A stretch of DNA of 64,000 nt from Diplolepis rosae (GCA_030998225.1 JAPYXD010000717.1:1511501-1575500); one strand, 5' to 3'; numbered from the stretch's first letter, positions 11,386 through 23,339 are shown. Notes: generated from the letters alone by a model not told the origin. Translations and numbers: made by a program.

Positions 11386-13616
11386 TATCGACTGCGGTAA
11401 CATATCATAAAAAATTTTCACCAGCCAAATAAATAAAGTTAATCATATTAATCTTTCATAAGGAAATTTCTTTCGAACAATAGGGAATACTTTGTTACGA
11501 GCTAAGAAGATTATGATTTATGAACTATAAATTCAATTCATCTAACAACTTATTAGCTTCTATTAAAAATTAAGCATACAAAAAAGAAAATGCTGATGAT
11601 CAGCAATTGATTGCTGATTTTCAGCACACCGGTCGGTCGGCAACGGCAGTTGCTGCTGAGCATCATTTTTGTACTGCGGCTATAGTTCGCGTACATTCTG
11701 AAGGCCAGTGTTAAGCTTAACAGCATCGCTAGTCACTGCGAGTCAGTAAGATAATGCTGCTCAGCAGCAACTCGCGTTCTGAGGTGATGAGAAGCGATAC
11801 CTAATATTAGCAGCTACGATTCACTAGCCCGCAGTATGCGTTATAAATAAATCAAATCATTTGACTTCATCTTTTTCAGTGAATCAGTCACTGAAGATAA
11901 GAAACAAAGTACTCAGGGTCAGTATTTCTTACTTAACGATATTGTCACCTCTTATTGCCAAGCACAGGTATCAAGGCTTTTACTATTAAGCACACCTTGT
12001 ACTGAGTTTTAGAAATATCTATACGATAAGTACCATATACTAATATATGTTATATTTGTGCTGAATATTTTGTTATAAATTCATATTGTAAAAAATTGAA
12101 TTAAAGTTTGAAATAAAAATCTTTAACGTATCAGTTTGAAAGAGATAAATCAAATTAATAAAATGGAATAATAATTTTTATTATACAATTGTACTCAAAC
12201 CGGAAAATTATTTTAATTAGACTAGCGATTTAGGTCTATCGAGGATGTAGGTCCATACATGGACGATTTAAGTAATAATTCTAATATTTCCAGAACGATC
12301 GTGATTCATGCAGGTTAAAACCTTAGCAGACGCAATTGATTGATGTAATTCAGGGTTTTTTCAGGGTGAAAATGTAAGAAGGCTTACGTGTGTGAGATGA
12401 GTCTAAAAGAAGTGTAAATGGTAAAAATGGAAACGAAAAGAAAAAAAAATGTTCTTTTCATTTCGATTCCTATACTAATGTTCACAATTTAGAGTGCTGC
12501 GTTTCTTTTAACGGAATAGTTTAATTACTGATACGAATCTCTTGAAAATCAATTTATAATATCATTACAGACTTTAACATTTTTATTTTAATTTTGGCTT
12601 TTTGCAGTTTCTGGGGAAAAAGATTACAGAAAGATAATAGTGGGTCATTTAAATTCAACAGGCACTTATGTTTTTCTTTTCAAAAACTTTTCAAAATGAT
12701 TATTACTATAATATCACAGTTAAAATTAATGTTTACAAACATCTTAAATTTAATTTTAGTGTAACATCAATTTACAGAATTGATATATTGCATCCAACTT
12801 ATTGTTGTTTAGCGCAGAGTTTCAACTGCTTTCGTCTTAAGGTTGAATGTAAGTCCCATCCTCTTACAAATAGTAGAGTCCCGTGGGACACCGTCGAGCT
12901 ATGCTGTTTTAAAAAAAGTTCATGGGCTCGTATGGTGAAAATTTTAGTGCGCTACTGGCTTAGAATTCGTAGTATGTGTGCATAGGTATAGTCACCAATG
13001 CTATGCCAGCGGCCGACTCGTAGATCGTGCAACACTGCAATTTAAACCTAACTGTGATATGCGTTTGAATAGCTCGATGTCAAAGGTTATTGTTAACAGT
13101 TTAAAAAATGTCAGGTCAAGTGAGATGGAGAGAAAGATTTATAAAGAACAAAACTTTAGACTATAAAGTGCGCCGAAATTCGGGACTGGTTGAAGCGAGG
13201 CAAATAAAAGATTCTGCTGGCAATCTCACGTATGCTTCCAACCTGGTTTTGTGTGTGTGTTTCAAGCAGCACAAATACCGACATTTTTCAAATTTCTCTA
13301 CCAGGGCGTTTAATTACTGCAAATTAAAATGTGGAGAGTGCCTATGCATTGCCCATGTATAACGTGTTAAAATAGTCAACTTTGACATAAATTATCTCTG
13401 CATCGGTACGGTTGAAAAATTTGAAATTAATTTAGCATATAAATAATTATTGTATTTAAATATCAGCTCCTACTTTAAAAAATTCTACGAGAGATCGAGT
13501 TTTTTACATACAACCTTAAAGTCTTTTTCTTCTGTAAAACGATTAATCTTTGCATATTTAAATGGTCCTCAATTGGAGGAATGCGTGCCCTGTGGCTTTT
13601 GAAAACGACTCACATT
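11386..13616. other. no gene recognised
   Basis: AT-rich. Open frames at 12668-12985 and 13108-13362 have no recognisable motif and no splice-site context. A moderately GC-richer patch at 11600-11860, with many GCTGCTGAGCA-like words, is not assigned. Confidence 0.4.
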
Positions 13617-13790
13617 AAGATCGGGTGGGTCTCCTGCGGTGTGTGGAAGAGGTTGGAGGCAAGCGGATGTAACCGCTGCCTAGGCTTCGGGCACATAGCC
13701 GCCTAACGCGAAGGACCTGACAGGAGCAGAAGCTGCTAAAGGTGAGGCGTGGAGGGACACTCTGCAGCTGCCTGCACGGGCAAACCACAT
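13617..13790 (+). pseudogene. LINE ORF1 zinc-knuckle fragment
   Basis: On the plus strand the conceptual frame reads IGWVSCGVWKRLEA then CNRCLGFGHIAA, a stop, GPDRSRSC and VEGHSAAACTGKP. This is the double CCHC-knuckle region of an R1-clade-like ORF1 with three stops. It abuts, in opposite orientation, the LINE fragment at 13791-15190, so the junction is a chimera of two insertions. Confidence 0.65.
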
Positions 13791-15190
13791 CCTTGCGGAT
13801 GGCCTCCTTCGCGCGAGCGATTTCCTGCAGGTTTGTTAAGCAGGTCAGCTCCATACAGAGCTGAAAGGTCTCTTTCCTTTCCTCCGCCAATAAATCTATT
13901 GGTGGGACGCTCACCAGGACCAGCACAGCGCTCTTCGACACAGTTCGGTATGCTGAGACAATTCTCATCACCACACCTCTCTGTGCCGAGAGCAGCTTTC
14001 TCAGGATAGCATGGTTGTTAAGGGCACTTGTCCAGATCGGAGCTGCATAAAGCAGCTTCCAATTTACCACGTTCACCACCAGCCTTCTCTTAGCTTCCCT
14101 GGGTCCACCAATGTTGGGCATGAGCCGAGTCAGGGCGGCCCCACATTGGATGGCTTTGGCAGCAGCGATCTGCAGGTGTTCACTCGGGTGACTAACTATT
14201 AAAGTCGCCCGCAATAAGGGACCGCCTACTAGCCTCTTTGAGGCTTTCCTCAAGGAGGAGGATCTGGGTCTCAAAGATCTCGAAAGTATCGTTGGGAGAG
14301 AAGTAGCAGCTGTACACGCGTACCCCTTCGTCACCCCCACCCAAACGAACCCCACGTCGGTCTCCAGGAAATCCGCGATGCTCAAATCAGGGCTGCAGAC
14401 AAGAATCCCAGCCCTCCTTGGTGCATCCTGGTACCAAGCAGAGTTTTCGTACCATTTTTGTTGCTCACTAATGAGCAACACATCGGCCCTCCTCTCCCTG
14501 GCAGTCTGCATCAAAAGGTTCTGGGCTTCCTTGCCTCTCCCGAGGTTGAGCTGCAGGAACTTCACTTTCCACCTCTCAACCTCCGGAGCTCAGCCCTGAA
14601 TTTTGGGCAAGAACCGCTCCCCGAAATATGGGCGACATCTTTTTCGACCCAATCAGCGCAAGTCAGGCACCGAGGGGGAGCCTCGCACTCCTTGGCCACG
14701 TGTGTCGCGCCCCCACACTTCCAGCAGGCATCCTTTCTGCCTGGAAGCGTGCAGCCACGCGACACATGACCATATCCCTGGCACCTGAAGCACTGGGCAA
14801 TCTTGACATGCGCTCGGATGCGGCAGTACACCCACTCCACCTTCAGCCTACTCACCGTCCTTCGACGACACCCTGATAGCGTCGCTCGACCTGGCGGCCG
14901 TAGAGCGCCTCGGCAACATCCCTTTCTCTTTAGGGTCCTTTTATCTTTTTTTTTTCTTTTTCTCCACCAGCTGCCATTCCCCATCCTTCTGTGGCGTCTG
15001 GCCTCTGGTGGCCGCAGCATAAGTTCGCGAATCGCCGTCCTTCTCTTTCTTGTGAAGCCGATCCTCGGGATACTTTGTCTTCTTACTCTGCCCTTTTAGG
15101 AGCTGAAGGACGTCCCTCCATCCCTCAGCTTCTGGAGGAGCACCCAAGTCCTTGTTTGCTGCTGTAGTGCCCGACTTTCAAGACCTTCTG
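13791..15190 (-). mobile_element. internally deleted R1-clade-like LINE, copy 2
   Basis: Close relative of the LINE at 47230-52301. From right to left it holds an ORF1 start (PPEAEGWRDVLQLLKGQ, about 15140), CCHC knuckles (CFRCQGYGHVSRGC, CWKCGGATHVAKEC, about 14670-14810) and the endonuclease start (MKFLQLNLGRGKEAQ at 14565, ADVLLISEQQKW). The endonuclease then joins directly to the late RT/C-terminal region (LQIAAAKAIQCGAALTRLM, LLYAAPIW) at about 14185. Most of the endonuclease and the RT catalytic core are missing. ORF1 also has an internal deletion near 15060. It is non-autonomous and dead. Confidence 0.85.
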
Positions 15191-15489
15191 TTGATACCGT
15201 AATTCATGGGATTAAAGTAGGTTTCAAAATATTTATTGTTGTTTGATTGCTACTAGTGGATGCCAGTGATTCTCGATTGATGCTTTCTTTAGTGCACCCG
15301 TGCTGGGTAGAGCTGTGAAGTTTTCCTGATAAGGTGGTTGTACACGGATAGAAATGTGATGGTTGAAAATACAATACTATTTTTGACGGTAATCAAGAAC
15401 CATGAGGAAATTATGCCAGTTAGTCCCAAAAATATGCTACTTAATATAATATATCACGTTTCGGGTAACGATCAAAAAAGTTTCCATCA

Positions 15490-16530
15490 AAGTTCAAACC
15501 AGTGATCCCAGAACGTGGGAGCTGGCGGCCCCCACCATAGATGCCTCGAGCTCATTGTGTCTTCCTCATTCAACCAACCTATGGCAGTCGAGCGAGGAAA
15601 AAGCCATGAGCTATTGTTTCTTGGCGATGATTTTATCGTCGGTGACTGGAATTCGGTACTGAATCAGGTGGGTGGAAGTGTGTTTCTCGCCATTTAGATA
15701 GAAGATGTCAGCATAATCTCCCGCCCCTACGTCTTTCTCTTCTGGCGTTAAATCTGATACATGCAAATTTTGCATCACTCTGTTGACGCGATCAGAGTAG
15801 CTTACTCACAGCTCTTCTTGAGGATATTCCGGCAAATCCTCTATTTCTGTGTCAGAGAAGTTTTTGCCAGAGAACGTGCAGAAGTCAAAGGAAATGACTT
15901 CTTGAGGTGAGACACTAAATTCTATGTCTTGGTCCGTGATGTTAATGGCCAGGACGTGGCACTTGCCATCTTGAGCGGTGACGGCTGCTTCACCTATGGA
16001 CAAGCCTTCTGGCATATCAATCCTTGGCAGATACCCATGTGGATTTCCTAATTGGAAACATCTATCGCAATGGGTTGCCTGGTTCTTGCTTTGATTTTGA
16101 AGACCCTGGTAAAGCACTTCATTTCCGATTTAAGCACTTTGTTGGCTTCCTGTGATTCTGTGTCGATAAATGGGATTGTTTTCACAGGATCGTTGGTTAT
16201 GCCAGTGATGAGGATAGAATTCAGGGGTTCAATAATCATATCCTGGCGTAAAGCGTGAAGTTTCACGAGATTCACATCAGAACCTGGGTTGACCAGGAAG
16301 GTTGCCCTAGGGTCTCGGAATTCTGACTGGTGGCGCCTGGTAGTGTCCTCATGTCCATTCTAAGGTTGTGTCCCGGAGCCAGTCGGATTATGCCTGTCTC
16401 TTTTAAATTGATTTGTTTGTTATCCTGATTAAGACACGTTGTCGCAGCGAGAGTAGGCTCTTGGAGAGCGTATAACCATGCGCCTAGGGTGTCTATTAAT
16501 TTCCAATCGAGCTGGTTAGTATAAATCACT
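15490..16530 (-). pseudogene. Ty3/gypsy gag-pol relic, family C
   Basis: Three overlapping minus-strand frames (16529-16272, 16275-16048, 16117-15806) are followed by a segment near 15700 reading DIFYLNGEKHTSTHLIQYRI. This is the region between protease and RT in gypsy-type pol, where a substrate-strand motif precedes the RT fingers. Sequences such as GLSIGEAAVTAQDGKCHV and ITDQDIEFSVSPQEV fit the protease-RT spacer. The RT core itself is absent. The primer-binding site and LTR lie to the right, as expected for minus orientation. Confidence 0.6.
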
Positions 16531-17055
16531 CAAACGTCACAATTTTGGAATGTTGACAGCGATGGATTCAGCAGGAGTTCCGACTCACAGGTCCTGAATT
16601 TGCAATTCTCATTGATAGGCTGATCTTTTGAGCTGATAGTTCAGTACATGCCGCAACGTCTTGATGGTTCATCAGGACGTAAGTCCTCTGCGATTATTCC
16701 ACAGCAATATGGGAAAACCTTAGTTAAATGTATGCTTTTCCGCAGTTGTTTCCTAAGATTCTCTGGGCCTCTGGAACTGGATGTAGTCGGTATGCCAGAT
16801 AGTTAGTCCTTTTTAAAAATGGTATAAATATCAAGCGGTATTTCAAAGGCTCCCTTTTTGTAGATTGGGATGAGAGTGGATAAGCTGGTCAGTTCATCAA
16901 TGTCCACATAAGGCCCGGGTATTGGGAATGCATAAATTACACTTTGTACATTAATCAAAACATGTTCCAAAAATATTGCACACTTTGTACCGCTCGCAAC
17001 AACTTGGTTTCCGGTTATTATTTGATTTTTAATTCCCTATTTACTTACTAGTTTA
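16531..17055 (-). other. degenerate leader/gag region of family C
   Basis: No continuous frame. By position, between the pol relic and the primer-binding site, it should be leader and gag. I recognise no CCHC knuckle here. Confidence 0.35.
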
Positions 17056-17070
17056 CCGGCCGATGCACCA
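17056..17070 (-). promoter_or_regulatory. retroelement primer-binding site (family C)
   Basis: On the minus strand TGGTGCATCGGCCGG follows the LTR end by about 8 bases. A 14-base core of it (TGGTGCATCGGCCG) occurs at the equivalent place in element A (52666-52679). It starts with TGG, as required to pair with a tRNA CCA end. The tRNA is not identified. Confidence 0.65.
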
Positions 17071-17078
17071 AAAAGAGA

Positions 17079-17990
17079 TGTATATTATGTCAGAAACATA
17101 ACAGTTCTCTTATATAGAATTTCCTCTTTTCATGTAAGGATGAGAATGATCCTTTTTACGGAGTATGGATAAAGTCGGTATATAAAATAGAATTAGCTAT
17201 GTAAAATATGTTTATTGTCATAGAAATAGTTTTGCTATAAAGTGAGCACCATGAAAATGTGATATTAAAAAAGGGTGAAACTCGTGTTATTTGTATTTAC
17301 CCTTAATTAAATTTCAAACAAGTTTCGAATCAATTCACTTAGTTGAGTTGCTGAGTTGAGTTAGCCTTCTTGTTGATACTTCGCGGTGGGTTTTTTTCCA
17401 AGGATTTGTAAATCAATTTTAGTCTAATTGATTTAAGTCAATTGATTCGCTGATTTGAATTAATCTTAGTAGATATTTTAAGTCATCTTCCTTTTTTAGA
17501 GTTTCTAAGTAGATTACGACCTTGTTTCACCGCTTGAAACTAATTTCGCTAGACTAGCCTTTCGCTTTCTAATCATCGCCGAACTCGGGGATAAAAATCT
17601 GGTAGAACTGGACTGTCATCTCGAATATGCTACATTGTGGCGTTGATTTCACTGAACCAAACTGGACTGGCGCATGATGGTCCTTTAGATTTTTCTAAGA
17701 TTTTAAAAGCTCAATCATGATGAGCTACATGCTTTTACAAGCTACACGCTCCTAGAAGCTACATGTAGTGATGCTTATATTTGTGATAAGTTCATATAGT
17801 AGTTCGTTGGTATAGTAGGGCTTCATGGACTTTTCTTTTAGTCAATTTATTATCTTGTGTGGTTATTATAACGACGCGTGGTAATACTATCTTATTCGTT
17901 TATAGAACTGTATATCTTGTTGTAACTTGTGTCGATAAAGTTACACATATGGTGTTATCTTGACCCCGTTATTGGTTTCAACGTTTAGGA
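17079..17990 (-). repeat. LTR of gypsy relic, family C, copy 2
   Basis: Starts at TGTATATTATG just outside the primer-binding site and matches the segment at 8990-9835 in ordered blocks (GTAAGGAT, GAGCACCATGAAAA, GTAGGGCTTCAT, TTATCTTGTGTGG, GTCGATAAAGTTACACAT). The outer edge is not defined. Confidence 0.6.
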
Positions 17991-20398
17991 TTTTAGATGA
18001 GTTTAGTGGAAGTAGTTCTCATGCAAAACAATATGACTCTGGGAAAAAGCTTTTCTATGACTTTGGGATGTCAAATTAAATTATCAGTTGTATTTTATGA
18101 AATTTTTTTATTATTTTTTATAAAGGAATTAAAAACTTACCAAGAATAATACTTTCAATAATGTTTTTTGTGACAGAATTTTTCCTTACTATCGCTTCTT
18201 ACTAGTTTTTTTAAAAATTATTTGCTCTCCATATTTTGCCAGATGTGATGAACACAAAAAAAACATTAATTTAAATAAAAAATACCACAATGCTGTTACA
18301 AAACATAGAATAAACAATAAGAATGATACAGGTTCTCAACATGATTTTGTTTGGGAGAATATTAAAATTTTACATAAAGAAACAAATTATTTCAAAAGAA
18401 TAATTGCAGAAATGTTTTACATAAAAAAGGAAGGAAAAAATAGCATTAATGTGATGTCTGACTGAAAAGATTACAATGCTTCTTATGATATTATTTTACA
18501 TCATCTCACATAAATTTAATTTTTAAATATATTAATTAACCTTATAATTTGATTCTATATTGTTAAAATCAATATTGTTTTCAATTCAATTAAATTAAGT
18601 TGTTCCTATTACTACGGCACTGCTTCAAATTCGTCACATACAAATGTCCGTTTCGTCTGTTTACTACTTCTCAGTATTCTGTTATTAGCTCTAGTGTAAC
18701 CACACATTTTTATTACAAAAATTTTTAACATAAAAAATTATGAAGGAAACTTCTTATCCATCTTTGCTGAGTGCAATAGTTTTTATCATCAAATTTGACA
18801 AAAAATGGAATTTAAAAAGTTTTAATAATTGACCTATGTTTTTTATAAACAAATTCGACGAATGTTCTAATTTTACTAATTTTTGACAACATTTTTCAAC
18901 AAAATTTTAATTTGTGATGACAAATGGTATCAAAAAGCGATTGGCGACATGTTCTTCAATGTGTGTTAAAAATGCGACAGAATATCACAGGTATTTTGGT
19001 TTTTATATACATATATTTAAGGAAAAAACAATTTTTATTTTATTCTCAAGATTTTCTTTCTTTTGCATAATTATTAAAGAATTTCAACATGAAACCAATT
19101 TGTAAAATCTGATGAGGATGACATAGTATTCATCAAAACTTTATTAAAAAAGTTATAGAAAATAACCAGATTGTCCAAGGTTGGTCATTTTCCTGCTTTC
19201 AATGAAGAGAATTAGTCGGAAGTAAATATCTTATAAGTTTAAGAAAATATTTTCTTCAGAAGAAAGCCATGATTTGTAAAATTACAATTATTTTTAAACA
19301 ATTAGTGAGAACAATAACATCTTCAACTATGATTATTTATAATACACGTGGGTTAGTACAGTATTTAAACACAGTGCCTTCACTTAACACTAGGACTTAC
19401 AAGCATGAAAACGGAGTGAATCAGCATGTGATTGAGTATGAAGAGCAAGAAATGATTCGCAAGGACCTCGGCGCCGTAAGCGGTTGGCGACGGTACTACT
19501 AATTTAAAGTAGGGACTCAGGTTCGAACAAGGGCCAAGATAGATTTTTTTTGTTGTTCAATTATTTACCTGAAAGAAACGTTTATTTCTTAACTGAAATA
19601 TAGGTTGCTTTACATTTGTAACATATCAATTTATAAACTGCAGTTCTTTCTCCAAAACTATTCAAGAAGTCTTGACTCGCAGTTATAATGTTTTGCATTT
19701 TGCATTGCATTTTATAGATTGTTTAACGTACTTCGACGGTAAAACTGACTTTACCAACGCTTGCGCATGCACAGTTCATTAGGTTTACTGTCCAAGTACT
19801 GTAAAAAATCCCCTTGCATAAAGTATTGTATGCAACTCACAGCCAAGCGCGTTTTTGGCCTCGGACAATGTTTTTCATACTCGCTTGCTCCGCGTGCTCC
19901 GCTACGTCACGTACAAAAAGTGCCTTCTGCCAAGTACGGCAAAGCTTGGCTCCGCGTTACGTAACGTACTATTACATACCGTAAAGAAGAATGCGATTTC
20001 GGGGCCTGGCGCGAAACAGCAAAAATTATAGGTTCCACGATTGATTGCTACAACCACAAAATCAACAAGCAAGTAGCATTTCTCTTACGCAGAGCACGAT
20101 AAACTAACAATTTAGGTTAGAATTCGAATATTTTCAAACTATCTCGTCACTTGTGTGGAAAACTGTGTTCTATCACACGGACTCCCCATCGATCGAGTTA
20201 TCGATCATTTTCGCTGCTACGTGCCAGGAACCCAAAATCGCATCTTCTGCGTGAATATTAGGGAAACGTTTTTGATGTAAATAGTTCGAAGCTTCTTTTC
20301 TGCACAATTCAAAAATCTACACCTGATGTACATAGAAATTGTATTTGACAGTCAAATCTTAAGATGATGGAATAACAGCAAATTATGATAAATTTTCA
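17991..20398. other. no gene recognised
   Basis: Mostly AT-rich. A GC-richer patch at 19840-19990 has several ACGTCACGTAC and TTACGTAACGTAC words. It lies upstream of the LRR exons and could be a promoter region, but there is no direct evidence. Confidence 0.35.
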
Positions 20399-20907
20399 GG
20401 TTCTTGAAGTACTTAAACTTAGGACATAATTTAATCAAAGAAGTGGAAAATTTTGATAAATTAGGTATCGAAGAATTTAACCTCGAATTCAATTGCATAA
20501 GGTATTTTAAATCGTGCGATCGTGAAGGTGGAATGAGAAGTTTGTCTAATTTGAGAATTTTGATTTTAAATCACAACAGACTTACGACTTTAGAATTTTT
20601 CAAGGTAATAATTCTTGAATTATTTTTAAAAATAAATTTTTTTCCAGTATTAAAGTGTGATATTTCATTCTTCAGGGTGTTTATGCTTTGCGATATATAG
20701 ACTTGAGGTTTAACAGAATATTTGATTTGATGGAAGTATCTTATTTGAAAAGTTCTGTTTGTGAAGTTGATCTACGAGGCAACTCTTGTATAAAATGGCC
20801 ATATTACAAAGATGTTCTCTTATCCTCTATGCCAACTGCAGTGTATATTGATGGATCTAAAGTTTCTACCACTGAAAGGGTACTGATCAATATTCATACT
20901 TTCTAGT
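20399..20907 (+). CDS. leucine-rich-repeat protein exons (partial gene)
   Basis: Two exons with good splice signals. An acceptor (TTTTCAG) precedes 20399, a donor (CAAG|GTAATA) lies near 20604, an acceptor (TTCTTCAG) near 20675, and the second exon runs to a possible donor near 20880 or a stop at 20905. The joined reading frame stays open. It shows LRR units such as LKYLNLGHNLI, EEFNLEFNCIR, LRILILNHNRL and LRYIDLRFNRIF. It ends in an LRR-cap-like stretch with an MPTAVYIDGSKV motif typical of SDS22/axonemal-type LRR proteins. The upstream exons were not found, so this is either a fragment of a host gene or a gene whose other exons are short or distant. It is the best candidate for host coding sequence in the window. 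Confidence 0.6.
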
Positions 20908-21605
20908 TTTTCTAATAATCAATTTGATAGCTAATTGCGCGAGCTGCTTCAGTTCAATTGGCCTATTATAAATAACTCTAGTTTCCTTAATATATCAGTT
21001 TAAGATATAAAGAACAAAGGAGTCTGAAGTTTTTTTATTTAGCCAGTGTAACTTACAAGTAAAAACTTAAAATCCAAGAAATATACAAAAAATAAAAAGC
21101 TGAAAAATAAAAAATAACCCCGAGAAGCGAAAATAGTAGTTTACCATTCACTGAGATCATGCTTTGATTTATTTTTTTGAAGTGGCCATTCGACCTGTCA
21201 CACAGTAGGACCAAATCTTGAAAAGCTAGTCAAAAGTATGAAATGTATTAAATTTTAGGATAAATCCATATCCTTCTGTTTGAGAGACTACTGGTGTTAC
21301 ATCCCATAAAATTTAATAAAAATTTTAATTTGCGTCTACGCAAGGCAACCCGGCATCTAGATAGGCAAATGACGGATATAAATCATATCACCATAATGAT
21401 AACTGCTTGTCGATGGGATGATTACCTGTAAAGATATACCAGAGATTGACAAGGCAGTCGAGTTGCATAAAATAAGATAACTGCCTCACGTCGCTAATGT
21501 AGAAACTTGAGTGAATAAATATTAATGATTCTTAGAAAGATTTGAATCAATCAGTCAGGGTATAAAAAGAAAAAACGAAAGACAGAACGTTGCGTTGTCA
21601 AGTGC

Positions 21606-21645
21606 GACGTTTCGTTGGCATTGGTACGCCAACCTCATCAGGCTT
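21606..21645 (-). ncRNA. hammerhead-ribozyme-like motif, left arm
   Basis: On the minus strand: CTGATGAG, then GTTGGC/GCCAAC as a perfect 6-bp stem II closed by GTACCAAT, then GAAAC and GTC. This gives the conserved core order CUGAUGA - stem II - GAAA - NUH. Stem III would be very short, and stem I uses the GC/GC bases beside the core. Activity is not shown. Confidence 0.6.
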
Positions 21646-21759
21646 AAACATAATAAAATTAGTTATAATAATTTATACGTCATTTATATGACGTGCGCAG
21701 CTCTTAACAATTAACGATATGTGACATGTATAAATTATTTTAACTAATTTTATTATGTT

Positions 21760-21805
21760 TAAGCCTGATGAGGTTGGCGTACCCATGCCAACGAAACGTC
21801 GCACT
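21760..21805 (+). ncRNA. hammerhead-ribozyme-like motif, right arm
   Basis: CTGATGAG at 21765-21772, stem II GTTGGC (21773-21778) with GCCAAC (21787-21792) around GTACCCAT, GAAAC at 21793-21797, and GTC as the possible cleavage triplet at 21798-21800. It differs from the left-arm copy only in the stem II loop, so the catalytic core is conserved in both arms. Confidence 0.6.
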
Positions 21806-22261
21806 TGACAACGCAACATTCTGTCTTTCGTTTTTTCTATTTATACCCTGACTGATCAATACAAATCTTTCTAAGAATTAACCATGGAGGGTAGTATCAC
21901 TAATTCAAAAATATTAATAATTATTTAACAAAAATAAATAACGATAACATTCATTAATGTTAACAACAGTCGTTGAATGGTTAGTAATAATAATCAGCAC
22001 TAGCAAATAATGACAACAAGTCTTATCGTCGGTAGTCACTTCGTCTACAAGTCATACTATCGGTGTCACGATTTGACTATTCGATATTCAAGATTTTATT
22101 GGTATCTTAGACAAGGATTACCTCAGTGCATGGTAAATATAACTCCTGGTCCCTAAGTGGTGCGAGCCCTGTAGCCATGAATCATTAAGTGCTGTTAAAT
22201 ACGTGTATCGTCGTATTAAGTCGCGTTCTGAGAGTTAGATCTATGGAAAACGAACTTAACG

Positions 22262-22641
22262 AATGCTACCTCCGGATAGGTACACCTATGGGTGTTAAGC
22301 ATGCCACCCAACACCGCGGTGACCTCGTTCACGCTATCTGTAATGTGCTGAGGGTTGTTTCTCAACATAGTCTACTGTAAGACGCTGAGAGCCCTCGCTA
22401 GCTTCTCCATTTTTATACACATTTATCCCAATGACGCTGCATTGTCATACATACATCCTTCCCCATTCATGGTGATGAACGCGTCTATAACGTACCCCTC
22501 TTTCAACTTGCGATAAACCCGTTTATAGGGCAGCCTTCAAGCAACTGTGAAGATGCCCGTTTATAGAATCGCCCGCATTTTTTTACCTTTTTTGGCGAAG
22601 CCAAGAGAAGGACTTCATCAAGGTGCCAGTCCAAGGAAAGG
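22262..22641 (-). mobile_element. 5'-end fragment of R1-clade-like LINE, copy 3
   Basis: The blocks ATGGGTGTTAAGCATGCC, CCCAACACCGC, GGGTTGTTTCTCA and GCTGAGAGCCCTCGC match ORF1 of the LINE at 47230-52301 (51745-51875). The end at 22590-22640 (TTTTTTGGC-AAGCCAAGAGAAGGACTTCATCAAG) matches its extreme 5' end at 52240-52290. The 5' UTR between them is mostly deleted or replaced. No ORF survives. Confidence 0.75.
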
Positions 22642-22723
22642 AATGCCTGAACGCAGCAAAGTGACTCAGTGAGCCTACTCCCCTTCGCCCCCCACCACTG
22701 TCACTTTGCTGCGTTCAGGCATT
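22642..22723. repeat. perfect 24-bp inverted repeat with 34-base loop
   Basis: AATGCCTGAACGCAGCAAAG followed by TGAC (22642-22665) is the exact reverse complement of 22700-22723. The loop (22666-22699) is C-rich. It directly abuts the 5' end of the LINE fragment, suggesting it formed during that insertion. Confidence 0.9.
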
Positions 22724-23339
22724 TGAAGCCATGTTTGGGGTCTTTTTTAATAAACTTTGCAACATTTTATCGAAAAACCAAGATTCACGTTCTATTGCGC
22801 TTGATTTATATTCTTAAAAGCCGTTTTCAAAATGAAATCTGACCACCTCTGCGGCAAGCAGACAATTTGCAATTAACGCATTAAATAAATTAAACTGTCA
22901 ATAGCGCAAAAACGTATTATCTTAAAGCGTCCGTTTTTTATACATTTGAAGAGCATAAAGTCTGCTACTCTTCCACCAAACCTCAACCTAAAAAGTTAAA
23001 AATTAACTGAGATATTAATTTGTTTAACAAAAGATAAATTTCCCGGTTTTTCCAAATTTTCTACGCTCCTAATTATCCAATCTGATCAAACGACAGCTCA
23101 TTTTATTCGCAATTCAATTGTCTACAACTTTCCAAGTGATGTCATTAAGATTGGATAATTACCTTTAATGTCATAAACAAAAAACTAAAAAAAGTGCGAT
23201 TTTTTGGTCTTAAATGTTAATAAAAAATTTATAAATCATATTTCGTTGTCCAAAACATGACACAATTACTCCATGGCCAACCTTTCTTCTAATGGCGCAG
23301 TCCGTTTTCTGAAATAAGTAATGTCCTAACAAATTCCCT
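22724..23339. other. no gene recognised
   Basis: AT-rich sequence, no motif found. Confidence 0.4.

Larger units (their letters stand above)
21531..21875. mobile_element. 345-bp palindromic element with two hammerhead-like motifs
   Basis: The element starts CTTAGAAAGATTTG and ends with the reverse complement (CAAATCTTTCTAAG). The arms are about 160 bases each and nearly complementary through TCAGTCAGGGTATAAA, the ribozyme-like block and CATAATAAAATTAGTT. The unpaired centre is about 30-40 bases (21690-21725). No coding capacity. It lies inside repeat family E. It could be a snapback MITE or paired terminal pieces of a Penelope-like element, which in other animals carry hammerhead motifs. Confidence 0.8.
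21290..22030. repeat. dispersed repeat family E, copy 1
   Basis: Blocks at 21300-21360, 21440-21530 and 21895-22015 match 63320-63570 in the same order (CATCCCATAAAATTT, CAAGGCAACCCGGCAT, TTAATGTTAACAACAGTCGTT, TAATAATAATCAGCACTAGC). The copy is interrupted by the palindromic element at 21531-21875. Confidence 0.7.

Noticed and set aside
12668..13362. Three overlapping plus-strand frames as a small gene
   Set aside because: No recognisable domain, no splice pattern, and composition like the surrounding AT-rich DNA.
19109..19140. CTGATGAGGATGAC...TTCATC resembling a hammerhead core
   Set aside because: Stem II is possible, but the required GAAA after it is missing (CAAAA instead).
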